From assembly GCA_002311635.1 (NCBI GenBank), contig DBZJ01000030.1, positions 12,222 to 76,221 on the forward strand: a stretch of 64,000 nt of DNA, given 5' to 3'. The DNA is from Syntrophaceae bacterium UBA1163. GTDB taxonomy: Bacteria; Desulfobacterota; BSN033; UBA1163. Every line of letters begins with the position of its first letter. Position 1 is the first letter of the stretch. Shown in pieces: positions 28,111 through 36,536 of this stretch. The position numbers and the translations under genes were made by a program. The notes beneath the pieces were generated by a model. It ran no database searches. It saw only the letters and a program-made list of their open reading frames with translations, and had not been told where the DNA came from.

Positions 28111-28515
28111 ATGAAACCTTTACTGGCAGTTTTGATGGGTGGGGCGATCGCGTTATTCGTTTTTTCCTGCGCCACGGTTCCAAAGGAACCTCTCGCTTCG
28201 GACGAACTAAGATTATTAAGTATGGATGTTGTGGGGAGTGGCGTCGAAGCCAATGCATCCTTTGCGGTTAATGTTTTTTTCGAGGCAGCCGGTCACCCGG
28301 AGATTAAAAGAGCTTGTTTCTATGAGCCAGGGGAAGAACCATCCTGCTTTGACGTGTCGCTTGCCACCTCGGGAACGAAGAGGGCTTTCCAAGTGTACCT
28401 CCCCGGTGTTAACGTTGGCCCGCATAGGGTGGCATGTTATGCGGAGTATATGCGAAACGGTGAGATACGGAAGACTAATGTGATAACTACCCAAATCTCA
28501 GTCGGTAGACATTAA
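28111..28515 (+). CDS. Small lipoprotein, 134 aa, unknown function
   Basis: A strong site AAGGAGG precedes ATG 28111. The signal peptide MKPLLAVLMGGAIALFVFSC ends in a lipobox (FVFSC), so the mature protein is lipid-anchored from Cys20. The following about 110 residues contain two further Cys (ACFYEPGEEPSCF) that could form a disulfide, and alternate strand-like segments (GVEANASFAVNVFFEA, AFQVYLPGVNVGPHRVACYAEY) suggesting a small immunoglobulin-like beta-sandwich. I do not recognise a named family. It is monocistronic, closed by a terminator at 28563-28594. Confidence 0.78.
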   Translation: MKPLLAVLMGGAIALFVFSCATVPKEPLASDELRLLSMDVVGSGVEANASFAVNVFFEAAGHPEIKRACFYEPGEEPSCFDVSLATSGTKRAFQVYLPGVNVGPHRVACYAEYMRNGEIRKTNVITTQISVGRH

Positions 28516-28562
28516 TTGTCAAGGGCGTTATGACGAAGAAGGATGACTGAAGAAGGATATTT

Positions 28563-28594
28563 GGGAGGAGAAACATCTCCTCCTTAAATATTTT
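28563..28594 (+). terminator. Terminator after the lipoprotein gene
   Basis: GGAGGAGA/TCTCCTCC with a 4-base loop is followed by TTAAATATTTT. It lies about 50 bases beyond the stop at 28515. A second inverted repeat, ATGTCCCC (28596-28603) / GGGGACAT (28619-28626), follows at once. Confidence 0.75.
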
Positions 28595-28647
28595 CATGTC
28601 CCCAGCTTTACAATGAATGGGGACATCATTACTTTGCTAACATAGAC

Positions 28648-28682
28648 GAATCATTTTGCGAATCATTTGCGAATCATTTTGC
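28648..28682 (+). repeat. Three tandem 11-12 bp repeats abutting a -35 box (probable operator)
   Basis: GAATCATTTTGC (28648-28659), GAATCATTTGC (28660-28670) and GAATCATTTTGC (28671-28682) stand head to tail, one helical turn per unit, and the last ends exactly where TTGACT begins. The phasing and position suggest cooperative binding of an activator or repressor to one face of the DNA. Confidence 0.75.
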
Positions 28683-28711
28683 TTGACTTCTCTGTTTTTA
28701 TTTGATACCTT
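28683..28711 (+). promoter_or_regulatory. Promoter of the deoxyhypusine-synthase-like gene
   Basis: TTGACT (28683-28688) and TACCTT (28706-28711) are spaced by 17 bases. The first ATG at 28724 is only 12 bases past the -10 box, so the message would have a very short or no leader. Confidence 0.6.
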
Positions 28712-28723
28712 CCGCACAAATTC

Positions 28724-29788
28724 ATGCGCATGGCGACCAAGATGAAAAAAAGGAGATCCACGTTTCTTCAACAACCCGTCCAGCATTTAGATCCCAAAGG
28801 TACGAAAAGCCTTCTCGACCTGGTCAACGCCTTCCAACACACCTCCTTTCAAAGCCGAAACGTCTTTAAATGTTTTGAAGTTTTTCGAACGATGCTCGAT
28901 GATCCTGCCTGCATTATCTTTTTGGGATTGTCAGGGGCGATGATCCCCGGTGGGATGCGCAGGGTGATTCGCGAGATGATCGAGAGGAAACTGATCGATG
29001 TAATCGTCTCCACCGGAGCAAACATGTTTCACGATCTTTTTGAGAGCTTTGGGTATCGGCACTATGTCGGGCCCGTAGAAGGCGATGACGATGCCCTGCG
29101 GAAACATCGTATCGTTCGAGTCTATGATGCCTTGATGGATGACCACGAAATCAATCGGGTGATCCATCTTCTCTCAAAGGTCCCAGAGAAATTGAAGGAG
29201 AAGGTCGTTTCCTCCAGGCGATATTTGGAGGTTTTGGGGAACACCATCACGGATGACGAATCCATTCTCAAGACGGCTTCCCGCCACGGAGTTCCCGTCT
29301 TCATCCCTGCCCTGAGCGATAGTTCCATCGGAATCGGCCTGACATTTCTCCACCTCCATAAACAGGTTCCCTCGGAAGGACTCCTCATCGATCAAATTCG
29401 GGACAGTTTCGAGATCGCCCAATTGAAGAAAATGGCCTCCGTGACCGGAGCGATCTACATCGGAGGGGGAGTCCCCAAGAACTACATTCAACAACTGGGA
29501 CCTGTTAGTGAACTTCTGTTCCAAAAAGAGAGCGGCCATCGGTATGCCTTCCAGGTCACCACCGATGATCCAAAATGGGGAGGGCTTTCTGGCTGCACCT
29601 TTGAAGAAGCGAAGTCCTGGGGGAAGATTGAAAAAGGGTCAAACTATGCCGCCCTCTATATGGACGCAACCATCGCTCTTCCCTTATTGGTTGGCGCCAT
29701 CCTTCAAGAAGGAAAAGTCTATCGGAGAAGGAAAAGGCGCCGCTTCCGTTGGGAGGGAGATAGACTGAAGTCCGTCAAGTTCGCTTGA
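28724..29788 (+). CDS. Deoxyhypusine synthase-like protein
   Basis: A 354-residue member of the deoxyhypusine synthase superfamily, which transfers the aminobutyl group of spermidine through an enzyme-lysine imine. NAD-site segments GLSGAMIPGGMRR (68-80) and IVSTGANMFHDLFESFG (94-110) are present, as is the catalytic region KWGGLSGCTFEEAKSWGKIEKG with the Lys at 301. Bacteria lack eIF5A, so the acceptor is probably a polyamine (homospermidine-type chemistry) or is unknown; this is an inference from family knowledge. The C-terminus is Arg/Lys-rich (YRRRKRRRFR). There is no ribosome binding site before ATG 28724; ATG 28742 is an alternative start. Three direct repeats precede the promoter. Confidence 0.9.
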   Translation: MRMATKMKKRRSTFLQQPVQHLDPKGTKSLLDLVNAFQHTSFQSRNVFKCFEVFRTMLDDPACIIFLGLSGAMIPGGMRRVIREMIERKLIDVIVSTGANMFHDLFESFGYRHYVGPVEGDDDALRKHRIVRVYDALMDDHEINRVIHLLSKVPEKLKEKVVSSRRYLEVLGNTITDDESILKTASRHGVPVFIPALSDSSIGIGLTFLHLHKQVPSEGLLIDQIRDSFEIAQLKKMASVTGAIYIGGGVPKNYIQQLGPVSELLFQKESGHRYAFQVTTDDPKWGGLSGCTFEEAKSWGKIEKGSNYAALYMDATIALPLLVGAILQEGKVYRRRKRRRFRWEGDRLKSVKFA

Positions 29789-29876
29789 CCCCCTTTGGTC
29801 CCTTCGTCCCGTTCTTGCCGAGTAGCCGCCATCGGGCTGTGAGTTCACCCCGTTAGAAACGATGCCCCCTGCTTCG

Positions 29877-29927
29877 CCCTGCACACCATGCGGTGCAGGG
29901 CTTCGCAGTCCCGCGGTAGGCGGGACT
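29877..29927. repeat. Two adjacent GC-rich hairpins downstream of the DHS-like gene
   Basis: CCCTGCAC (29877-29884) / GTGCAGGG (29893-29900) and AGTCCCGC (29907-29914) / GCGGGACT (29920-29927) are two perfect stems with 8- and 5-base loops. No T-run follows. They may slow transcription or protect the 3' end. Confidence 0.55.
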
Positions 29928-30021
29928 GGGTTCTGGAATAATCCAGGTGACGTTTAACTCCCTGCAGGGGTTTCTGACGGGGCCTGCCACTTTGATTAAG
30001 GATTACAGGCAAATCCATCAG

Positions 30022-30050
30022 TTGAAAAAAAACGTCGTAATGGTTATATT
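30022..30050 (+). promoter_or_regulatory. Promoter of the clpX-like/dnaJ/lonB unit
   Basis: TTGAAA (30022-30027) and TATATT (30045-30050) are 17 bases apart, about 40 bases upstream of the start at 30089. I see neither a CIRCE element nor a heat-shock CCCCATNT box. Confidence 0.55.
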
Positions 30051-30088
30051 AGTGTGAGCCAATTGCAGGAAAAAGGAGTTAAGTTTTG

Positions 30089-31876
30089 ATGAAAGATTCT
30101 GATTCAAAGGTTCCGGACCAGAAAGAGCTGGAAAAGGAATTAAACGAGTACTTAGGCAAAAAGTACGGAGACCGGATCCGGTTGGTGGTACCCATGCTCT
30201 TCCCTAAACCTCAGGTGGAGGAGGTTTCAAAGGAGGAGAAGGAACTGGGTGAGGGGAAGAGCAAGATCCATTTTGACCTGAAGCCGGAGGAGCTGGAGGC
30301 CTTTCTGGATGACTACGTCATCCGGCAGAATGAGGCCAAAGAGATCCTTGCCACCAAGATCTGCACGCACTTCAATCGGATCAAGTTCACAGAAATGACC
30401 AAGGGCCGTAACCGATACGAAGGCGTGGGCCAAATCAAGAACAACATCCTGATGATTGGTCCCACCGGTGTGGGAAAGACCTATCTGATCAAGTTGATTG
30501 CCAAGAAGATTGGGGTTCCCTTTGTGAAAGGGGATGCGACAAAGTTCAGTGAAACCGGTTATGTCGGTGGGGATGTGGAGGATCTCGTCAGAGATCTCGT
30601 CTATGAAGCCAACGGAGATATTGAGACGGCTCAGTACGGAATCATCTACGTGGACGAGATCGACAAGATCGCCTCGTCGAATAACCTCATCGGGCCGGAT
30701 GTATCGAGGACGGGGGTTCAACGGGCTCTTCTTAAACCGATGGAGGAGACAGAGGTGGACCTTAAAGTCCCCCATGACCCGATCTCCCAGCTGGAGGCGA
30801 TCGAGCATTATCGGAAGACCGGCAAAAGGGAGAAACGGACCGTTAATACCAAGAACATCCTGTTTATCATGAGCGGGGCTTTCAACGGGTTGGAGGAACT
30901 CATCAAGAAACGGCTGAACCGAGAGGGTATCGGGTTCGGGGCCGAGATCCGCTCGAAGGATGAACAGGCAGAACACCTCAAGCAGGTGAAGGCAGAGGAT
31001 CTGATCGCTTACGGATTCGAGTCGGAGTTCATCGGGAGACTGCCGGTGTCCACCGTTTTCGAAAAGCTTGAGGTGGATGACCTCCATGCGATTCTGAAAA
31101 ATCCCAATAATCCCATCATCCTTGGAAAGAAGAAAGATTTCAAGGCCTACGGAATTGACATTCAGTTTGAAGAGGAAGCCCTTTACGGGCTGGCCGTGAA
31201 GGCCTATGAGGAAAAAATCGGTGCGAGAGGACTGGTCAGTGCGGTGGAGAAGGTTCTCATCAAATTCGAAAAGCGACTGCCGTCCACGGATATCCGAAAA
31301 TTTGTCGTCACCCGGGCGCTGGTGGAAGATCCGAGCCGAGAGTTGGAACGATTGCTCCGGGATCCCTCCGACCCGGAGATGTTGGGAAAATTTGAGGATC
31401 TCCTTTCCCGCGAGAAGATGGCCCTGAAAGAGACCGTCCTGCGGAGAGAGGCGGAGTTCAAGAAGCGTTATGGGATTGTTTTCCGGGAGGGCCGGATCGA
31501 CCTGATCGTCAATCGGATGATCGAAAAAGGATACGATGTCAACACCGCTTCGGAAGAGATGGTAGAGGCTCAACGGCAGGTGGAAGAGTTTGAGAGGGAT
31601 TTTCAACGACGGACTGGGATTGATCTTGAGTTCAGCGAAGACGCCATCCATCGGATCACAGAGATTATCCTGAATGAAGAGGGAAAGGGGCCGGCGCTCT
31701 TCTCGCGGCTTTCAAAAGATTATGAATACGGTTTCGAGCTGATCCGTGATAAGACGGGTCAAAGAGAGTTCATCGTGACGAGGGAGACGGTCGATGACCC
31801 GGAGGGATATCTTAACCGGATGATCCGTGAGGTTTACAGGCGACAGTCGGACCAGAGGCTTGAGGATAAGGAATAA
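30089..31876 (+). CDS. ClpX-like AAA+ unfoldase without zinc domain
   Basis: A 595-residue AAA+ ATPase closest in layout to ClpX. The zinc-binding N-domain is absent. It has Walker A GPTGVGKT (124-131), pore loop GYVG (159-162), Walker [10 protein letters not shown] (about 185-193), the IGF ClpP-docking loop in [15 protein letters not shown], sensor region EFIGRLPV and the small domain [17 protein letters not shown]. After this come about 170 extra residues; the segment [23 protein letters not shown] recurs as [23 protein letters not shown], pointing to a duplicated C-terminal module. AAAAGGAGTT precedes ATG 30089. It overlaps dnaJ by one base and may feed ClpP encoded elsewhere, or act alone. 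Confidence 0.88.
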   Translation: MKDSDSKVPDQKELEKELNEYLGKKYGDRIRLVVPMLFPKPQVEEVSKEEKELGEGKSKIHFDLKPEELEAFLDDYVIRQNEAKEILATKICTHFNRIKFTEMTKGRNRYEGVGQIKNNILMIGPTGVGKTYLIKLIAKKIGVPFVKGDATKFSETGYVGGDVEDLVRDLVYEANGDIETAQYGIIYVDEIDKIASSNNLIGPDVSRTGVQRALLKPMEETEVDLKVPHDPISQLEAIEHYRKTGKREKRTVNTKNILFIMSGAFNGLEELIKKRLNREGIGFGAEIRSKDEQAEHLKQVKAEDLIAYGFESEFIGRLPVSTVFEKLEVDDLHAILKNPNNPIILGKKKDFKAYGIDIQFEEEALYGLAVKAYEEKIGARGLVSAVEKVLIKFEKRLPSTDIRKFVVTRALVEDPSRELERLLRDPSDPEMLGKFEDLLSREKMALKETVLRREAEFKKRYGIVFREGRIDLIVNRMIEKGYDVNTASEEMVEAQRQVEEFERDFQRRTGIDLEFSEDAIHRITEIILNEEGKGPALFSRLSKDYEYGFELIRDKTGQREFIVTRETVDDPEGYLNRMIREVYRRQSDQRLEDKE

Positions 31877-32793
31877 TGGCAACCAAGGATTATTATACGA
31901 CTCTGGGTGTGGGTAAGAATGCCAGTGACGAGGAGATCAAGCGGGCTTACCGAAAATTGGCGATGAAATATCATCCCGACCGAAATCCCAATAAAAAGGA
32001 GGCCGAGGAACGTTTTAAAGAGATCAACGAAGCCTATGCCGTCTTGAGCGACAAGGAGAAGCGAAAACAATACGATACCTTTGGCTCCGAAGGGTTTCAC
32101 CAACGATTTACTCAGGAGGATATCTTCCGGGGGTTTGATTTCGACGAGATCTTATCCAGCCTCTTCGGGGGAAGGGGAAGATGGGAGTCCCGATCCGGTG
32201 GTCGAAGCGGCTTTGATTTTGGAGACTTTTATGGCAGACAAGGGGGCTACGAGAATATGGGCCGGATGGCCCAGAGGGGAGAAGACATCGTCTACGAGAT
32301 GGCCATTTCTTTGGAAGAAGCTGCCTCTGGCGGAGAGAAGAGGATCTCCTTTCAAAAGAATGGAAAGATTGAAGAAATTTCTGTGAAAATTCCAAAAGGG
32401 ATCCCCTCGGGAAAGAAGCTCAGACTTTCCAAGAAGGGGATGGAAGGGAGAAACGGCGGCCCGCCAGGTGATCTCTACCTTCAGGTTTCTATTAGAGAGC
32501 ATCCGGTCTTTAGCCGGGAAGGAGACGACCTCATTGTGGAGAAGGAGATTAATTTTTCAGACGCGGTTCTCGGGACGACCATTGAAGTTCCCACCCTCGA
32601 GGGGATGAAAAAGGTCAAGATCCCTCCCGGAACCCAGAGCCATACCAAAATGCGGCTGAAGGGCCTCGGTATGCCGCATTTTCAACGGGAAGGTAAGGGG
32701 GACGAATACGTCAAGGTGATCGTCAAGGTTCCCAAAAGAGTGTCCGAGAAGAGCAGAGGGCTGATCCAGGCGCTTGCCAAAGAAGACATTTAA
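31876..32793 (+). CDS. DnaJ-family co-chaperone, CbpA type
   Basis: A 305-residue Hsp40. The J domain occupies residues 1-70 with the HPD motif in [19 protein letters not shown] Gly/Phe-rich linker ([23 protein letters not shown]) follows, then substrate-binding domains I and II ([46 protein letters not shown]). The Cys-rich zinc domain of DnaJ is absent, so it is of the CbpA/type II class. It starts at ATG within TAATG shared with the ClpX-like stop, implying coupled translation, and presumably delivers clients to DnaK or the adjacent proteases. Confidence 0.93.
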   Translation: MATKDYYTTLGVGKNASDEEIKRAYRKLAMKYHPDRNPNKKEAEERFKEINEAYAVLSDKEKRKQYDTFGSEGFHQRFTQEDIFRGFDFDEILSSLFGGRGRWESRSGGRSGFDFGDFYGRQGGYENMGRMAQRGEDIVYEMAISLEEAASGGEKRISFQKNGKIEEISVKIPKGIPSGKKLRLSKKGMEGRNGGPPGDLYLQVSIREHPVFSREGDDLIVEKEINFSDAVLGTTIEVPTLEGMKKVKIPPGTQSHTKMRLKGLGMPHFQREGKGDEYVKVIVKVPKRVSEKSRGLIQALAKEDI

Positions 32794-32817
32794 GAAGTCC
32801 AAAATGGAAAATTCAGT

Positions 32818-32882
32818 TTTTGAATTTTTGGCATTTTGTTTTTAATTCATAACTCTTAATTCATAACTCACAACTCTTCAGT
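32818..32882. repeat. Word repeat (AATTCATAACTC type) between dnaJ and lonB
   Basis: Copies of TTTAATTCATAACTCTTAATTCATAACTCACAACTCTT form a degenerate tandem array after a short inverted repeat (TTCAGTTTTTGAATTTTTGGC). It is another member of the intergenic word-repeat islands noted in this window. Confidence 0.5.
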
Positions 32883-33074
32883 CTTAATTCTCGTTTTCTC
32901 AAAAGCCTCGTTGACCCGTTCGACGGTCTTTAGGACCCGTCCTTCAAGAAAGGTAAGAAAGCACTGTTCAGGGTCAACCTTGAGTCCTTCACAAAAATTC
33001 AAGCCCACCCCTAAAATCGAAAGGTTGACATTTCTCAGCTTCTGAGAGAAAATTGAAAGTGAAATAAATTGCAT
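32868..33074 (-). CDS. Possible small protein, 68 aa, divergent from lonB
   Basis: A minus-strand frame from ATG 33074 (a TTG four codons earlier is possible) to TGA 32868. The product has a protein-like composition (LSILGVGLNFCEGLKVDPEQ, VLKTVERVNEAFEKTR) with a plausible amphipathic C-terminal helix. No ribosome binding site is visible, and I do not recognise a family. It fills an otherwise empty 300-base gap. It could equally be a decayed gene fragment or a chance frame. Confidence 0.3.
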   Translation of the reverse strand: MQFISLSIFSQKLRNVNLSILGVGLNFCEGLKVDPEQCFLTFLEGRVLKTVERVNEAFEKTRIKTEEL

Positions 33075-33097
33075 GGTCAAGGACAAAGGGGGAAGCT

Positions 33098-35590
33098 ATG
33101 GTCGACAAACTCTATGAAGAAGTTCCGGTTGAGAGATTAAGGTGGCGCTGTGATCCGGAGACGCTGCCCTTCGAGACCACTCAGGCGATTCAAGCCTGCG
33201 AGGAGATCATCGGTCAGGAGAGGGCCCAAGAGGCAATCCGGCTGGGATTGAACATCCATAGCATTGGGTACAATATCTTTGTAACGGGTTTGACAGGAAC
33301 GGGCCGTTTCACCACCATCAAATGTCTATTGGAAGAAATGGACGGAACGAACACAAAAGGAAAGATTCCCAATGACCTCTGCTATGTCAATAACTTCAAG
33401 AACTCTGATATGCCCCACATGATTAGTCTCCCTGCCGGGCAAGGAAATGCTTTCAAAAAAGAGATGGAGACCTTGATCGAGACTCTGAAAAAGAAAATCC
33501 CATTAATGTTTGAGAACGAGACCTATCTCAATAAGAAAAAAGAGGTGGTAGAAAAATTTCGGAATAAGCAGGCCGAGATGTTCCGAGAGTTCGAAAAGAA
33601 GGTCAATAAAGAGGGTTTTGCCTTGGTTCAGATCCAAATGGGCCCCTACTCCCGTCCCGGCATCTTCCCCTTAGTCGAGGGGAACCCAGTCAACATTGAA
33701 CAGGTGGAGTCCATGGTGGAGGAGGGTAAGTTCTCTAAAGAGGAGCTCGAAAAGCTTAAAGAAAAGCAAACTCAACTGATCAATGAACTGGAAGATATCT
33801 TTAAAGAGACCCGGAAAGCGGAGAAGGAGATCAAGGAAATACTGGCCTCCTTGGACAATGAGGTGATCTCTCCAGCGATCAAAGACTCCGTTTCCGATAT
33901 TAAGGAGAAGTTTAACTACGAAAAGGTTCACCAATATCTGGATGAAGTGCAGGAGGATATTTTAACCAATCTCGGCCGCTTCAGGGAGAAGGAAGAAGCC
34001 CCCCCGCCTATTCCCGGGTTGGTCTTGCCCCAGGCGGTGGACTCCTTCAGTGAATACCAGGTGAATGTATTGGTGGACAATTCGGAGACAAAAGGAGCCC
34101 CCATCATCGTCGAGACGACGCCCAACTACCGAAATCTTTTTGGCACCATCGAGCGGGTGGTTGAGCGAACAGGAATCTGGAAGACCGACTTCCTCCATAT
34201 CAAGGCGGGGTCCTTTTTAAGGGCCAACGGAGGTTATTTGATCTTTAATGCCCTGGATGCCCTCATGGAGGCGTGGGTTTGGCCCACTTTGAAAAGGACA
34301 TTGAAAAACCAGGTCATCGAGATCCAGACTTACGACCCCCTATACTTCTTTTCCACTTCTGCCCTCAAGCCGGAGCCGATTGATTGCGACACAAAAGTCA
34401 TCATGATCGGAGATGCCCAGATTTACTACCTTCTTTACAGTTTAGACGATGATTTCAAAAAGATTTTCAAAATCAAAGCGGACTTCGACTCGGTGATGAA
34501 CAAGGACGGTGATAAGATCCAGCAGTATGCTTCCTTTATTCGGAAAATCTGCGATGAGGACAAATTAAGACCCTTCGATAAGGGAGGGATTGCAACGGTG
34601 GTAGAGCATGGAGTGAGAATTACGGGAAGGCAGAAAAAGCTCTCGACACGCTTCCACCTCATTGCGGACCTCTTGAGGGAAGCCAACTACTGGGCAGAGA
34701 AGGACGGAAGCGATGTGATTACTGAAAAACATGTCGATAAGGCGATTGACAAGAGGAATTACCGGGTGAACCTTATCGAGGAGAAGATTCAAGAGATGAT
34801 CGATGACGGAACCATTCTGATTGACTCCGATGGGATGGTCGTGGGCCAGGTCAATGGCCTCTCCGTCTATAACCTTGGGGATTACATGTTCGGAAAACCC
34901 TCCCGGATCACTGCTAAGACTTCGCTGGGCAAGGCAGGCATTATCAATATCGAAAGGGAAGCAGAGATGAGCGGCCCCATCCATAACAAAGGAGTCTATA
35001 TCCTCACTGGATATCTCAGGGGGAAATATGCCCAGGATAAGCCGATTACCATGAGCGCCAGCCTTTGTTTCGAGCAGTCCTATAGTGGCGTGGAAGGGGA
35101 CAGCGCTTCTTCTACGGAAATTTATGCATTGCTTTCGAGCATCTCCGGACTCCCACTCCGGCAAGACATCGCTGTGACCGGTTCGGTCAATCAAAAAGGA
35201 GAAATTCAGCCTATCGGCGGTGTGAACGAAAAGATTGAAGGGTTCTTCGAGGTTTGCAAGGCAAAAGGACTTACCGGCAGCCAGGGGGTGATGATTCCTC
35301 ATCTCAATGTCGATGATCTGATGCTGAGGAAGGATGTGGTGGAGGCGGTGAAGGAACGGAAGTTCCATATCTATCCGGTTAAGACCATTGACCAGGGAAT
35401 TGAGATCCTCACCGGTATGGAAGCCGGCGAGATATTGGAAGAAGGACGTTTTAGGGAGGGGACAGTGAATGACCGGGTAGATAAGAAGCTTAGAGAACTG
35501 GGAAAAAAGATCAAGGAATTTGAAGGAGGAGACGAAGGGGCAAAAGAGGAAAAAAAGAAGAAAAGAGGAAAACCTTCTTGCAATGGATAG
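33098..35590 (+). CDS. LonB-like ATP-dependent protease (AAA_32/Lon proteolytic domain)
   Basis: An 830-residue Lon-like protease. The N-terminal AAA_32-type region has a modified P-loop GLTGTGRFTT (64-73; Arg in place of the usual Lys), followed by a long charged coiled coil (about residues 120-290: KEEKELEKLKEKQTQLINE...), the ATPase part (FNALDALMEAWVWPTLKRTL, KVIMIGDAQIYYLL) and the Lon protease domain. Catalytic Ser669 is in EGDSASSTE and Lys712 in GVNEKIEGF, 43 residues apart as in Lon. The C-terminal tail is highly charged. GGGGGAAGC precedes ATG 33098. Part of a proteostasis run with ClpX-like and DnaJ genes; it overlaps the next gene by 8 bases. Confidence 0.93.
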   Translation: MVDKLYEEVPVERLRWRCDPETLPFETTQAIQACEEIIGQERAQEAIRLGLNIHSIGYNIFVTGLTGTGRFTTIKCLLEEMDGTNTKGKIPNDLCYVNNFKNSDMPHMISLPAGQGNAFKKEMETLIETLKKKIPLMFENETYLNKKKEVVEKFRNKQAEMFREFEKKVNKEGFALVQIQMGPYSRPGIFPLVEGNPVNIEQVESMVEEGKFSKEELEKLKEKQTQLINELEDIFKETRKAEKEIKEILASLDNEVISPAIKDSVSDIKEKFNYEKVHQYLDEVQEDILTNLGRFREKEEAPPPIPGLVLPQAVDSFSEYQVNVLVDNSETKGAPIIVETTPNYRNLFGTIERVVERTGIWKTDFLHIKAGSFLRANGGYLIFNALDALMEAWVWPTLKRTLKNQVIEIQTYDPLYFFSTSALKPEPIDCDTKVIMIGDAQIYYLLYSLDDDFKKIFKIKADFDSVMNKDGDKIQQYASFIRKICDEDKLRPFDKGGIATVVEHGVRITGRQKKLSTRFHLIADLLREANYWAEKDGSDVITEKHVDKAIDKRNYRVNLIEEKIQEMIDDGTILIDSDGMVVGQVNGLSVYNLGDYMFGKPSRITAKTSLGKAGIINIEREAEMSGPIHNKGVYILTGYLRGKYAQDKPITMSASLCFEQSYSGVEGDSASSTEIYALLSSISGLPLRQDIAVTGSVNQKGEIQPIGGVNEKIEGFFEVCKAKGLTGSQGVMIPHLNVDDLMLRKDVVEAVKERKFHIYPVKTIDQGIEILTGMEAGEILEEGRFREGTVNDRVDKKLRELGKKIKEFEGGDEGAKEEKKKKRGKPSCNG

Positions 35591-36314
35591 GATAGTTCTC
35601 GACCGAAAGGTTGATATTGGGAAAGAAGTTCTGATGAAAGGGCCTCCCTTGGAGGCCCTTTGTTTTCAGAGTAGCCGTGTGGGATGCCTCGTCACCTTGA
35701 CCGATTCGGAAGGGAGTGACTTTAGGGGAAGAGTCACTCGTCTCTCCGAAACCGAAGCTTCTATTTTCATTTTCGACACCTTTCCATCACCCACAGAATC
35801 ATCATTGGAAATTATCCTTCTTCAGGCCCTTCCGGAAAAGGAAAGGATGGAGCTGATCATCCAGAAGGTGACGGAACTGGGTGTCTCGACCATCGTTCCC
35901 TTCAAGTCCGAAAGATCTACCTCCCTAAAGGAGAGGGAGGCAAAACAGAGGAAGGCCCACCGGTGGCAGCACATCGCCGTGAAAGCAGTTCAACAATCGA
36001 GAAGGGCCAGGGTTCCCTACGTAGGAGAATACCAAGCCTTTCAAGAGGTACTGGAGGATTGCGGGAAGGATGGCTTGAGGGTCCTTCTTTGGGAAAAGGA
36101 GGGTGAAAATCTCAAGAGTGTCTTGAGACAACAGCCCACCCAGAAAATTTATGCGATGGTTGGGCCAGAAGGGGGCTTTACCGAGGATGAGGTGAAGCTG
36201 GCAAAAAAGAAGGGATTCATCCCTGTTAAATTGGGACAGCGTATTTTGCGGACTGAGACCGCCGCCATCACCATGGTCGGGATTCTTCAGTACGAATTAG
36301 GCGACCTAAGTTAA
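35583..36314 (+). CDS. RsmE-family 16S rRNA methyltransferase (copy 2)
   Basis: A second SPOUT methyltransferase of the RsmE family, 243 residues from ATG 35583 (AGAGGA upstream; start inside the last codons of lonB). It has the core motifs ELIIQKVTELGVSTIVPF, AVKAVQQSRRARVP, MVGPEGGFTEDEVK and LGQRILRTETAAITMVGILQYE. Its N-terminal PUA-like part (MDRIVLDRKVDIGKEVLMKG) is diverged and lacks the usual HIxxVLR motif of copy 1 (which has HIRKVLRL). It may target another rRNA position, or be a functional duplicate. Translational coupling to a protease gene is unusual. A longer frame from 35520 runs inside lonB. Confidence 0.9.
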   Translation: MDRIVLDRKVDIGKEVLMKGPPLEALCFQSSRVGCLVTLTDSEGSDFRGRVTRLSETEASIFIFDTFPSPTESSLEIILLQALPEKERMELIIQKVTELGVSTIVPFKSERSTSLKEREAKQRKAHRWQHIAVKAVQQSRRARVPYVGEYQAFQEVLEDCGKDGLRVLLWEKEGENLKSVLRQQPTQKIYAMVGPEGGFTEDEVKLAKKKGFIPVKLGQRILRTETAAITMVGILQYELGDLS

Positions 36315-36536
36315 GTTGATTAAACTTCCTCTTGTAGGGCAAAAGGACTGCCTGATAAAAATGTTTCTGTTTTGACAAATAGTCAATTCTTGTGAGGATG
36401 TTTTGCATTTCAAGTCTTTATTCATAATTAGATTGCCCCTTAAATTCTAGAGAGTTATCTAACTAGAGTGGTCAATCTCATTCTGGTATAATTTTTGCTG
36501 CATCAGGTCAATAAAATATGTTTGGGAGGTTGGCCA
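36315..36536. other. Intergenic region with a -10-like box before the PilZ gene
   Basis: AT-rich gap. TATAAT at 36487-36492, 45 bases before the PilZ start, is a good -10 box; the -35 region (TGGTCA near 36468) is weak. Nothing else is seen. Confidence 0.4.

Noticed and set aside
30227-31651. A 474-codon minus-strand open frame opposite the ClpX-like gene
   Set aside because: It is the exact antisense of a strongly supported AAA+ gene, has no ribosome binding site or recognisable domain, and its composition mirrors codon bias of the real strand.
34565-35368. A 267-codon minus-strand frame opposite lonB
   Set aside because: It is antisense to the Lon protease domain containing Ser669 and Lys712; it shows no motif of its own.
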